Source of the DNA: Rheinheimera mesophila
Lineage (GTDB): Bacteria > Pseudomonadota > Gammaproteobacteria > Enterobacterales > Alteromonadaceae
DNA: 64,000 bases
NCBI RefSeq assembly: GCF_000986865.1
Contig: NZ_LAVS01000010.1
Coordinates: 40,450-104,449, forward strand
Direction: 5' to 3'
In this document: positions 48,562-56,925 of the stretch, piece after piece
Layout of the letters: each line of letters opens with the position of its first letter
Numbering within the stretch: the stretch's first letter is position 1
The notes under the pieces: generated by a model
Told to the model about the DNA's origin: nothing
Databases searched by the model: none
The model's input: only the letters and a program-made list of their open reading frames with translations
Translations under genes and position numbers: made by a program

Positions 48562-49005
48562 ATGTCAGCTATGTTTTCGACACTCAAAGCTGGGCTGCAG
48601 TACAGCCGTGACTGGCCTGTGGTACCTCAATTAAATGCAGTTTTCCCTGAAAATAAAGTGATCCGCATGACTGTCTTTGCGCAAAAGACCTTTCCTGTTG
48701 TTGCGGTCGTGGGCGCTCTGGTGCAATTTAACCAGCTTGGAGCAGAGCAGTTGCCACTTATCCTGACCATGATGCTCTTTATTTTATCTATGCCGTTCCA
48801 GGGCTGGTATTGGCTTGGCAAACGCGCGCAGACCGAATTACCACCTGGCTTGAGCAGTTGGTACAGCGAAATTAAACAAAAAATGCAGGCGCAGGGGCTA
48901 CAAACTCAAACTCCGCAACACAAGCTGCGTTATGCAGACTTGGCTTTACTGCTTAAACAAGCCTTCGGACAACTGGATAAAACCTTTTTACGTGATTGGC
49001 TCTGA
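48562..49005 (+). CDS. yfbV: YfbV (UPF0208 / DUF412) membrane protein
   Basis: 147 residues with two membrane helices, recognised from KAGLQYSRDWP, FPENKVIRMTVFAQK, MPFQGWYWLGKRAQTELPP and the ending QLDKTFLRDWL, as in E. coli YfbV. E. coli YfbV has been linked to insulation of the Ter macrodomain. The ATG at 48562 has AGGAG eight bases upstream. The ackA-pta genes that follow it in E. coli are absent here. Confidence 0.92.
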   Translation: MSAMFSTLKAGLQYSRDWPVVPQLNAVFPENKVIRMTVFAQKTFPVVAVVGALVQFNQLGAEQLPLILTMMLFILSMPFQGWYWLGKRAQTELPPGLSSWYSEIKQKMQAQGLQTQTPQHKLRYADLALLLKQAFGQLDKTFLRDWL

Positions 49006-49038
49006 CCAACGCCAGCCAATGGCGCTGCAGCGCATCCC

Positions 49039-49073
49039 CGCCTTGTGATCTGGCATCGCCATGTAACAAGGCG
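49039..49073. terminator. Hairpin between yfbV and the convergent gene
   Basis: CGCCTTGT/ACAAGGCG stem enclosing a small GGC/GCC stem. No T-run, so it may be a weak terminator. Confidence 0.4.
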
Positions 49074-49112
49074 TGACGTGCTTACTGCAGTGTCTGAGAG
49101 TGGCTTTACGCA

Positions 49113-49736
49113 CTAAGATTTGCCGGATAAATAAATCCGCTGATAAAAGGTGTAGACCCAATGCGGCTTGTAGATCACCAACAACGTCATGGCCATGCCA
49201 TTGAGCAATGCTTCCGGTAGAGCCGCCAGCGGAATAAAGATCAGATAGCCCTGATACAACTGTTCAGAGCTGTACTGATCTGCATGGATCCAAGCCTGCA
49301 TCAGCATGTAGACCACCAGACCTAAAGCGGCATTAAGAAAAACAGCCACAAATAAATACACAAATAAGTGTCGCTGCAGATAGTAGAAACATAACAGATA
49401 CACTGCATAGTTCAGCGTAAGCACCAACCAGCCGCACACTAAAGTCCAGAGCAAATCAGCCGCAGGCGCGTTGCTCACCAGCCATTGCAAGGCGATGACC
49501 AGCACAAAAAGCAGGGCACTTAAGCGTAAACCAAACATCAGTACTAAACTGGTCAGCGCCAGAAAATGAATGGATAAATGCTCCAGCACTGCGGCATCCG
49601 TTTGCCACATCAGCGCAAGCACACAGATGCTTGCCCCGGCCACGGGCCAGGGCACAGCTTTTTGCTGCAATTCTTGCCAGAAGCCGGGGTTTAGCAGCAA
49701 AGCGCCGATCACCAGCAAACAAAATGCAGCCAGCAT
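49113..49736 (-). CDS. CbiM-like energy-coupling factor permease
   Basis: 207 residues with six or seven hydrophobic helices. Family motifs are VLEHLSIHFLALTSLVLMFG and LPEALLNGMAMTLLVIYKPHWV, as in stand-alone CbiM-like proteins of gammaproteobacteria. ECF ATPase genes are not nearby, so transport of a metal is only a family-based guess. 4 bp downstream of xthA. Confidence 0.75.
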   Translation of the reverse strand: MLAAFCLLVIGALLLNPGFWQELQQKAVPWPVAGASICVLALMWQTDAAVLEHLSIHFLALTSLVLMFGLRLSALLFVLVIALQWLVSNAPAADLLWTLVCGWLVLTLNYAVYLLCFYYLQRHLFVYLFVAVFLNAALGLVVYMLMQAWIHADQYSSEQLYQGYLIFIPLAALPEALLNGMAMTLLVIYKPHWVYTFYQRIYLSGKS

Positions 49737-49740
49737 CGGC

Positions 49741-50553
49741 TTAGCTCAAATCAAAGCTCGACCAGACCGGAGCATGGTCAGAAGGGCGCTCTAAAGCCCG
49801 CAGCTCATAATCTACATCACTTTCAGTGCACAAGGCTGCCAGAGGCGCGGTCGCCATTACCACATCAATGCGCAGTCCTCTGTTATCTTCAAATCCTTTA
49901 GAGCGGTAATCAAACCAGCTATATTTTCCAGTTGCATTCGGATGCAAAGCTCGGAAGGTGTCAACTAAGCCCCAGCTTTTTAACCGGGCTAACATATCGC
50001 GTTCCTCCGGCAAAAATGAGCATTTGCCCTCTTTTAACCAGCGTTTGGCGTTGGCTTCCCCTATTCCTATATCTGCGTCTTCAGGGGAAATGTTGATATC
50101 GCCAATCACAGCCAGGTAGTCGTCAGGGCTGTGGTGATTGAGCAAATATTGTTGCAGATCAGCATAAAACTTTTGTTTAGCCGGAAACTTGGTTTCGTGG
50201 CTACGATTTTCGCCTTGTGGGAAATAGCCATTTAACAAGGTCAGAGTTTTACCATTTTCCAAGGCAAATGTACCAATCAGCATACGGCGCTGCGCATCAG
50301 GCGCATCGGTCGGAAAACCATACAACATGGATAAGGCTGGCTTTTTACTCAGAATAGCCACACCATAATGGCCCTTTTGGCCAAAGTAATACAGCTGATA
50401 ACCATATTTTTGCATCTCCTCAAGCGGAAATTCATCATCATGGACCTTGATTTCCTGCAAACCGACAAAATCAGGCGAATGTTTTGTCAATAAAGCTTCG
50501 ATTTGGTGAGGTCTGGCGCGTAAGCCGTTTATATTAAAAGAGATAATTTTCAT
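49741..50553 (-). CDS. xthA: Exodeoxyribonuclease III
   Basis: AP endonuclease and 3' exonuclease of base excision repair. 270 residues (E. coli 268), starting [17 protein letters not shown]. Motifs are [27 protein letters not shown] and the end [14 protein letters not shown] ... [14 protein letters not shown] 18 bases earlier is in frame, but the ATG at 50553 matches the family start. Confidence 0.95.
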   Translation of the reverse strand: MKIISFNINGLRARPHQIEALLTKHSPDFVGLQEIKVHDDEFPLEEMQKYGYQLYYFGQKGHYGVAILSKKPALSMLYGFPTDAPDAQRRMLIGTFALENGKTLTLLNGYFPQGENRSHETKFPAKQKFYADLQQYLLNHHSPDDYLAVIGDINISPEDADIGIGEANAKRWLKEGKCSFLPEERDMLARLKSWGLVDTFRALHPNATGKYSWFDYRSKGFEDNRGLRIDVVMATAPLAALCTESDVDYELRALERPSDHAPVWSSFDLS

Positions 50554-50690
50554 GATGAGATTCTGATCCAACTAAAAGTATAAGCGTCTGGGCTGCATAC
50601 TAGCATTTTGTCGGTCTTGGGGTGAACTGCTGCTTGCTCAGTCGGCCAACAAACTTTAAGCTATGATTTTGCCCCGATGAGTCTGATGTT

Positions 50691-51377
50691 GTGAGCTCTG
50701 AGTTACCCGCCTATCAGTTAAAGTTTTCTGCCAAAAGGCGCAGCATTCAACTAAAAATTCAAGCAGGGCAACTTTGGGTCAGTGCACCCACAGGCTGTGA
50801 TCCGCAATTCATTCAGCAGTTGATCCTGCAGAAAAAAGACTGGATAGACAAACATCTTCAGCAGCAATCACAGGAACGAACAGATTGGATCGCACAGCGC
50901 AGGCTGCCGTTATTCGGTGATACGCTAGCGCTAAAGATAGTTGAGGATTCGGTCAACCAGTTTAGCCTGGATGGCGACTGTTTATGGCTGCAACTGTCCC
51001 ATCGCAATAAAGCGCAAAGCCAGCAAAAGTGGCTGGAAAAGCTGGTGACAGAGTTTTATCTACAGCAGGCTCAGCTTTGGTTTGAGCAGCAAGTACACCA
51101 AGACCAGCAGCGTATGCAGCTTCAATGCCGCTCGGTACGGGTTTGTAATTTCAAAGCGAAGTGGGGGAGCTGTGATTCCTCCGGAGTACTGAGTTTTAAC
51201 TGGCGCTTAGTCATGGCTCCACAGTGGGTGGCCCGTTATGTGGTTGTGCATGAACTGGCGCATCTGGTGCATATGGATCACAGTAAAGCGTTCTGGACGC
51301 TAGTTGAGCGATTTAACAGTGATGCAGCTAAAGCCAGACTCTGGTTAAAACAAAACCAACACTGGATGAGGTTGTAA
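50691..51377 (+). CDS. DUF45 (YgjP-like) metal-dependent hydrolase
   Basis: 228 residues, GTG start. N-terminal beta region (KFSAKRRSIQLKIQ) and C-terminal zincin motif KWGSCDSSGVLSFNW followed by VVVHELAHLVHMDHSKAFW. This matches YgjP, related to SprT-type peptidases. Substrate unknown. Single gene. Confidence 0.88.
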   Translation: MSSELPAYQLKFSAKRRSIQLKIQAGQLWVSAPTGCDPQFIQQLILQKKDWIDKHLQQQSQERTDWIAQRRLPLFGDTLALKIVEDSVNQFSLDGDCLWLQLSHRNKAQSQQKWLEKLVTEFYLQQAQLWFEQQVHQDQQRMQLQCRSVRVCNFKAKWGSCDSSGVLSFNWRLVMAPQWVARYVVVHELAHLVHMDHSKAFWTLVERFNSDAAKARLWLKQNQHWMRL

Positions 51378-51687
51378 ATTCCAGCCTTGATGATTTGACT
51401 CAAGAGTAAAAAAGAAAGCCGGCCACAGAGCCGGCAAAGTTTACTTCTAGGGAGAATGGAAACATCAAGTTTCTGTTCAGACTGGTTGTGACTAAAAAGA
51501 TTCCGTGCTTTGACGGTTTTTTTTCGCTGTTCACTTTGCTTTGCAGTTTGTCTTCGCCAAATGCTGGTTTACTCTTCCCAGCACTGAGTGTTTTCTGTTT
51601 TAATTCGCTGCGGCTCAGCTTCTGTTGGAGCCGGATCACAAGCAAATTGGCCAGTCAGAGCCGATATTTTCTTTTCAGGACAACAGC
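51378..51687. other. 310-bp intergenic region before deoC
   Basis: Contains a GCCGGC-CACAGA-GCCGGC hairpin at about 51419-51436, likely the end of the DUF45 transcript, then the deoC leader. No other recognisable element or convincing small ORF. Confidence 0.5.
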
Positions 51688-52422
51688 ATGACAAACCCTC
51701 TGCGTATACAACAGCTGATGAAGCTGGTGGATTTAACCCGTTTACAGGATCAGGACGATGCTCTGGCTATGCAGCAATGGCTGGAGCAGGATTTAGCCGG
51801 TGCTGCTGTATTACCAGCCGCTATCTGTGTTTATCCGCAGTACTTAACTCAGGTCAAAGACTTTTTACAGAAACAAAATTACGCGATAAAACTGGCGACA
51901 GTGGTCAATTTTCCAACCGGGTCTTTACCGCTGGAACAGGTTCTGCAACAAATCAGCACCGCATTGGCAGCGGGTGCGGATGAAATTGACTGTGTGCTGC
52001 CTTATCAAACCTTATTGTCCGGGCAGGTCCAACAAGTACGGCATTTCCTGGCGGCGGTACGTCAGGCGACAGCGGGTGTTTGTCTGAAAATTATTATCGA
52101 ATCCGGTGAATTGGTGACTTGTCAGCAAATCAGTAAAGCGACGGAGTTAGTGGTGGAGTCTGGGGCTGATTTTGTTAAATCTTCCACAGGTAAAGTCAAA
52201 GTCGGAGTGACAGAGGAAGCCGCTCGTATCATGTTGGCCGTTCTGGCTGCCTCAGACCGGGCGGTAGGCTTTAAAGCGTCTGGTGGCGTAAGAACGGTAG
52301 AGTTTGCGCTAAAGCTGGTCAATCTGTTTGAAGAAGTGACCGGTGAGGTGGCCACTGCTCAAGGCATGCGTTTGGGAGCCAGCGCTTTGCTGAATGATTT
52401 AACTCAGCAACTGGATTACTAA
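51688..52422 (+). CDS. deoC: Deoxyribose-phosphate aldolase
   Basis: Class I aldolase splitting deoxyribose 5-phosphate to glyceraldehyde 3-phosphate and acetaldehyde in nucleoside salvage. 244 residues from 51688 (AGGA upstream). Schiff-base lysine region VGFKASGGVRT and the assisting lysine in DFVKSSTGK are present, plus VVNFPTGS. The other deo genes are absent here, so it is a lone copy. Confidence 0.94.
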   Translation: MTNPLRIQQLMKLVDLTRLQDQDDALAMQQWLEQDLAGAAVLPAAICVYPQYLTQVKDFLQKQNYAIKLATVVNFPTGSLPLEQVLQQISTALAAGADEIDCVLPYQTLLSGQVQQVRHFLAAVRQATAGVCLKIIIESGELVTCQQISKATELVVESGADFVKSSTGKVKVGVTEEAARIMLAVLAASDRAVGFKASGGVRTVEFALKLVNLFEEVTGEVATAQGMRLGASALLNDLTQQLDY

Positions 52423-52428
52423 ACTCTG

Positions 52429-52470
52429 CGCTACAGCCGTTAAGAGCTGTCTTAACGGCTGTAGCGTTTT
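52429..52470 (+). terminator. Strong deoC terminator overlapping the next gene's 3' end
   Basis: Perfect 17-bp stem (52429-52445 with 52450-52466), four-base loop, then TTTTTC. The right arm covers the stop and last codons of the convergent response regulator gene. Confidence 0.9.
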
Positions 52471-54140
52471 TCTTCTTTTAGCTTATTAAACTGCTGCAAT
52501 AATTCCTGATGCCGCACTTTATGATGCTCTGGTAGTGGCATGTTGTCGACTATCCGGAAGGTTTTCCGGCATTTTTCTACCAACTCCAACGGCTTTTTCC
52601 GCTTGGGGTCGGCCATCATCTGTATCGCTGTTTGTATGAAGTTCAGTGCGCTGCCTGTATTCATAGGCGCAACTTCCAGAGCCTGCTCAAAACGAAGCAA
52701 CGCCTGTTCGTAGTTACTCTCTTTGTAGAGCTGAATACCTTGCTTGTTCAACTCATTAAAGCTGGCCTGACGGCTTAGGGAGCGGTGTTGCTGTTCACTG
52801 AATAGTTTTTCCAGTATGGGGTCTATGGCGCCGGATACAGTTTGCAGCTTTTGTGTCAGAGCTGATGCCTGTTCAAATTCACCTATTTGATTTAGTAACA
52901 GCACCGCGTCTGCCGCACAATGAGGTATAGGAGGAGTTTCATCCGGATTTTCCGGATCCGGTTCCGGCTCTATTTGTGCTGTTACCCGATCTGAGACTGT
53001 GGCAAAGGTCTTTTTCGCCAGATACTGCTGACCACTTAACGATTCCAGGCGAGCCTGACACAAAGTTTCAAACAAATCGAAGTCGAAATCGCGAATCACA
53101 GTGTCTTCCCGTTTGGCTCTGTGAATGGCCATTAAGGCTTCCTGCTGATACTTGTTGCGCTGATTGAGTTCTTCAGAGCGTGACGCTGCATCGATCACAG
53201 TGCGGATATAGTTCAACAAATGCACCACTTCCTGCCGAGCAGCGCGGCGGGTAATTTCGTAAATTTGTTTACTGGCCTGAACCAGGCTGGCCAGGTCGTC
53301 CATATCCCTGGCTATATCCATCAGCAGATTTTGTCGGCTGACGGAAAAAGGCGAGATGACGATCGCCTGAGAAATCACCTCCATCGCTTCCGCCATTAAA
53401 CCTTGCGCCATCAGGTTACGGGCTTTGAGATCAAAGGCTTCAGCAAAATATCTGTTCGTATCTATCGCCTCGTTACACAACTCCAGGCTTTCTTCATAAC
53501 GCTCTTGCTCAAAACACAAACGGGCCTGAAGCAATAAAGCCCAGTTGGTTCGACTGAATGACAAGGTCTCAGACAACAGAGCTTCAGCTTCATCGTACTG
53601 TTTTAATTTTAAATGGGTTTCTGCCTGAATGCGGCCACATAACGAATGATAACGGCTGCCTTGTTGCCGCTCTTGTTTACAGGCTTCGATCACCAGTTCA
53701 GGCTGATCGTCAAACATGGCCTGATAAATCGGCGCCAGTTGTTTTTTCCGGTTTTGAATCTTAACCAGACGGGTCCGTAATACGCTTTGCGAAAAAGGTT
53801 TAATGATGTAATCGTCAGGTTCAGCTTCAATGGCTCCCACTACCATAGGAACCTGATTTTCACCCGTCACTATCATATACACAGCAGCAGGATGCAGTAG
53901 CTTTTTCTCACGTAAATCTTCTAATAGCTGACGGCCATTTTTGCCTGAGCCCAGGTTGTAATCGACAAACAACACGTCGTAAGAGCCATGCATACACTTC
54001 CACAACGCCTGCTCACCTGTCATCACAAAGGCGATATTGGTGGCGCCCATCGAATACAGTATGCCTTTGAGCAATAACTGGAAGGGACGTTGGTCATCAA
54101 CAATAAGAACTCGAAGATTTTCGAGAGTTTTGTACGACAT
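52452..54140 (-). CDS. Response regulator with TPR domain
   Basis: 562 residues. The receiver domain (1-125) is complete: Asp15-Asp16, phosphoacceptor Asp60 (FVDYNL), Thr92 and Lys114. The remaining ~430 residues are TPR-like helices (FAEAFDLKARNLMAQGLMAEAMEV; SNYEQALLRFEQALEVAP), without DNA-binding or enzymatic output, so it likely acts by protein contacts. No kinase gene is adjacent; a tRNA-Tyr gene lies upstream. Confidence 0.9.
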   Translation of the reverse strand: MSYKTLENLRVLIVDDQRPFQLLLKGILYSMGATNIAFVMTGEQALWKCMHGSYDVLFVDYNLGSGKNGRQLLEDLREKKLLHPAAVYMIVTGENQVPMVVGAIEAEPDDYIIKPFSQSVLRTRLVKIQNRKKQLAPIYQAMFDDQPELVIEACKQERQQGSRYHSLCGRIQAETHLKLKQYDEAEALLSETLSFSRTNWALLLQARLCFEQERYEESLELCNEAIDTNRYFAEAFDLKARNLMAQGLMAEAMEVISQAIVISPFSVSRQNLLMDIARDMDDLASLVQASKQIYEITRRAARQEVVHLLNYIRTVIDAASRSEELNQRNKYQQEALMAIHRAKREDTVIRDFDFDLFETLCQARLESLSGQQYLAKKTFATVSDRVTAQIEPEPDPENPDETPPIPHCAADAVLLLNQIGEFEQASALTQKLQTVSGAIDPILEKLFSEQQHRSLSRQASFNELNKQGIQLYKESNYEQALLRFEQALEVAPMNTGSALNFIQTAIQMMADPKRKKPLELVEKCRKTFRIVDNMPLPEHHKVRHQELLQQFNKLKEEKRYSR

Positions 54141-54243
54141 GCAGCAAACCTATCGATGTAATTATCGCAAGTGTTGATAATATGTTGGATTTTAGCAAGA
54201 AAAATTTAGTGGGTTCATCTGGAACTGCAGCGCAGGGAGAAAA

Positions 54244-54328
<85 letters not shown>

Positions 54329-54343
54329 ACAAGTGTGGTGCGC

Positions 54344-54371
54344 ATCTTATCAAAAAACATTTTGATGTAAA
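54344..54371 (-). promoter_or_regulatory. Promoter of tRNA-Tyr
   Basis: On the minus strand: TTTACA, 16 bases, TAAGAT, followed by a GC-rich discriminator GCGCACC, typical of stringently controlled stable-RNA promoters. Confidence 0.65.
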
Positions 54372-54439
54372 GGAAATTACTCAACTTTTTTGTCTGACTG
54401 CCGATAAAGCAAACAATAGGATGTTTTTGTGCAGATTTT

Positions 54440-54898
54440 ATGCTGATCAATGAATGGCAAACCGGTAGTAGGTTAAATGAGGCGATACACCAGCACAGGC
54501 GCAGTGATTTTTCACTGTGGCTGGCATTTTTATCACCCGCAGTGGACGAGTTCGCCCAGTTTTATACACCAGATAGCCAAACTGCCCGATTTCAGCCTGA
54601 TGTGTATCAGCAGTTGGGGATCCAGCCTGCGCGGCCTTTTGCATTTTTACCTGAAGACGAAGTGCAGTTAAAACAGCAGGCGACGGCTTTTCAACAAGGT
54701 GGAGCTGTGGCTTTGCATTTGCTGCAATCTTTGCAGGGTGCGCCTTTGGTGATGGAGGACAATAAATACAAGCTGCCTGATGAGGTCAAATCTGGTTTAA
54801 GTTTGCACACAAAGCGTCACCTGCAACAACAAAAACCAGAGATGATGCAAGCCGATCCGACGGCGTTGTATGAGATTTTAAATCAACTGCACGCCTGA
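54440..54898 (+). CDS. Small soluble protein, possibly VC2046/SO_2500 family
   Basis: 152 residues starting MLINEWQTGSRLNEAIHQHRRSDF, with no signal or membrane segment. The start resembles what I recall of the conserved Vibrio/Shewanella family named VC2046/SO_2500, function unknown. It ends one base before the convergent ychJ stop. Confidence 0.55.
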   Translation: MLINEWQTGSRLNEAIHQHRRSDFSLWLAFLSPAVDEFAQFYTPDSQTARFQPDVYQQLGIQPARPFAFLPEDEVQLKQQATAFQQGGAVALHLLQSLQGAPLVMEDNKYKLPDEVKSGLSLHTKRHLQQQKPEMMQADPTALYEILNQLHA

Positions 54899-54899
54899 G

Positions 54900-55412
54900 T
54901 TAGCCTGCCTGGTTATGCTGACATTTTTTAAATTTGACACCGCTGCCACAAGGACAGGCATCATTACGCGATAAGCGGACCACCGGATGTTCTGTTAATA
55001 CGCCACTGCAATACATCCACTGGCCATGCTCCAGCGCAAAATCTGAAATTTCATCCAGCAGCTCCAGCTTATCTGCGACCAGATACGAGGCCACAAAATG
55101 AACCTGATGCGCTGATAGTCCGGCTGAATCCAGTATTTTCAGTCCGATAAATCGCACAGCTTTGGCAAAAGCGGCGATGTCCGCCAGGCTATGTTCAGCG
55201 CGTACTGCTGAATGATAAGTGCGCAGAATATAACTGTAGCACTGCAAGTTGTGTTCATGATGACAATAAGCACTGTAGCGTGATCGCATCAGTTGTTCCG
55301 GAGTCTGAGCAAAGGCTTGACCAGCGATCAGTGGGGCACAACAGGCTGTAAAAGGCGTACCTGAACCGCAATAACATGAAAAAGACAAGACAGTTGACAC
55401 TGGAGTACTCAC
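54900..55412 (-). CDS. ychJ: YchJ family protein (two SEC-C motifs)
   Basis: 170 residues framed by zinc-binding SEC-C motifs: CYCGSGTPFTACC at the N-terminus and CPCGSGVKFKKC at the C-terminus. In between is an NTF2-like region with SRYSAY. Matches UPF0225/YchJ. Function unknown. Confidence 0.92.
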   Translation of the reverse strand: MSTPVSTVLSFSCYCGSGTPFTACCAPLIAGQAFAQTPEQLMRSRYSAYCHHEHNLQCYSYILRTYHSAVRAEHSLADIAAFAKAVRFIGLKILDSAGLSAHQVHFVASYLVADKLELLDEISDFALEHGQWMYCSGVLTEHPVVRLSRNDACPCGSGVKFKKCQHNQAG

Positions 55413-55560
55413 TTTACTGTGGATGGTTCAATAAGCTATCCCGCGTCAAAGCTTTATTCAACTCAGCCGATGTTGCTAAACGCCTAGTGTAAGCAAAATG
55501 CCGCTCAGGGCCAAGCCAGTTGTGCTGCCAGCGCAGCAAACAACCGACGTCAGAGCTGAT

Positions 55561-56031
55561 TTAGTGACTCACTGCCATACGTGGTTTTGTCGCTTGGTTT
55601 TGTGTTTTGTTACTGCAGAACTGATAAAAACAGGTTTGATGCTGCTCAGCCAATTGCTGATAATGCTGTAATGAGCTTTCACTGAACTGGTCCTGCCACA
55701 CCACTACAGCGCTGCAGGTGCTGCTGCTTAATGCGTCAGACAATACGGTATGGATATTGCTGATTTGTTTTTGTTGGATCACCAATACTTTGGACATGTC
55801 TACATCAAAGCCTGTGAAGGTGGATTTGTCCGGTAGTTGATTGGGTGCCAATAACAACACCCAGCCTGATTGTTGTTGGTGCTGCTGGATAATAAACAAC
55901 AATTCAGGCAACGCAAGCTGGCCGGCAGTGACCTGTAACTTCTGATAAAACGCAGTTGCGCCAGCTTTGTGCGCGCCTGAGCTTTGGCCAGAGGCAGAGT
56001 AAGAGTGAACTGCATTAGTTAAATTCAACAT
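55561..56031 (-). CDS. sulA: SOS cell division inhibitor SulA
   Basis: FtsZ-binding inhibitor made after DNA damage. 156 residues with the SulA core LPELLFIIQQH, SGWVLLLAPNQLP and SKVLVIQQKQISNIHTVLSDAL. GGAG precedes the ATG, and two LexA-type boxes lie 16-46 bp upstream, which strongly supports the call. lexA, its usual neighbour, is not here. Confidence 0.85.
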   Translation of the reverse strand: MLNLTNAVHSYSASGQSSGAHKAGATAFYQKLQVTAGQLALPELLFIIQQHQQQSGWVLLLAPNQLPDKSTFTGFDVDMSKVLVIQQKQISNIHTVLSDALSSSTCSAVVVWQDQFSESSLQHYQQLAEQHQTCFYQFCSNKTQNQATKPRMAVSH

Positions 56032-56046
56032 GACGATGCTCCAATA

Positions 56047-56077
56047 CTGTTTGTATTTACAGTGTATGGATATACAG
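56047..56077 (-). promoter_or_regulatory. Two adjacent LexA (SOS) boxes
   Basis: CTGT-N8-ACAG at 56047-56062 is a perfect consensus. A second box, CTGT-N8-ACAC on the minus strand, occupies 56062-56077. Both are in the sulA promoter region. Confidence 0.85.
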
Positions 56078-56156
56078 TAGTTTTCTGTTGTTTAAAAAGC
56101 AAGCTCTTTTTTTAAAGTTTTTGGCTGTTTTTTACGCTGCCTTTCGCATTAGTTTG

Positions 56157-56672
56157 TTACTCATTGTTTTGTATGGTTATTTTTTCAAAACGTTCGGCAG
56201 CTAATTGCTGTGCCTGCTGCTGATCCAGCGGTGTTAAATGTTTAGACAGTACTGTACAGGCCTGTTGTGCTGCACTGTCATGCTGTAAGGCCGCCAGAAT
56301 AAACCAACTATAGGCAAAGACGGCCGACTTCGGCACACCGGCGCCTTTTAAATAGCAGTGACCTAACTGCACCTGAGCAGGCACATGGCCCTGATAAGCG
56401 GCGCGGCAGAGTAAAGTGGCGCTTTGATGCAGCTGTTGGCGGGCGGAATAGTCCTGCGCCTGCTGATACAAGGCTTCGGGGGTTGTGACTGATAGGACGT
56501 CTTTGTACTCTGCAACAGCCTTCTGTTGGGGTAAGTATGAGAATAGACCACCCGGCGATTGCAACATCAACTGCAATAGCTGTTGATGCTGTTTTAATCT
56601 GGCATCCACTTCGGCCAGCGTTAAATCATCCATACCGGTAAATTCCGGCGTTGTAAGCTGTGATGTCGTCAT
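56157..56672 (-). CDS. Sel1-repeat-like protein
   Basis: 171 residues. One or two Sel1-type helix pairs are visible in CRAAYQGHVPAQVQLGHCY and FAYSWFILAALQHDSAAQ. No signal peptide. Probably a protein-interaction scaffold; partner unknown. It is upstream of sulA on the same strand, separated by the LexA boxes. Confidence 0.7.
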   Translation of the reverse strand: MTTSQLTTPEFTGMDDLTLAEVDARLKQHQQLLQLMLQSPGGLFSYLPQQKAVAEYKDVLSVTTPEALYQQAQDYSARQQLHQSATLLCRAAYQGHVPAQVQLGHCYLKGAGVPKSAVFAYSWFILAALQHDSAAQQACTVLSKHLTPLDQQQAQQLAAERFEKITIQNNE

Positions 56673-56925
56673 AAATACCTAATCCGATCCTAAAAAAGCG
56701 CGCTATTAGACCCAAGCCGCAGGAGCGGGTCAAGCGCATCGCTGTCTTTGTGCTGTTCTGCGTCAGATTTCTGACCATAACGCGGCACAAGTTCGCTGTT
56801 TCGCTCTGGTCTTGCGAAAACTGCGCCAGATTGTCTCGGTGATGTGGTCGCTGACGGATATCGTCATACGACTGTCACACAGCCTTTTTACACTTCGCAT
56901 ATTCAGGTTGTATGAGCGCGGCACC

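Noticed and set aside
51400..51645. Minus-strand 81-codon ORF before deoC
   Set aside because: It runs through a GC hairpin and the deoC leader, with no ribosome site or family resemblance.
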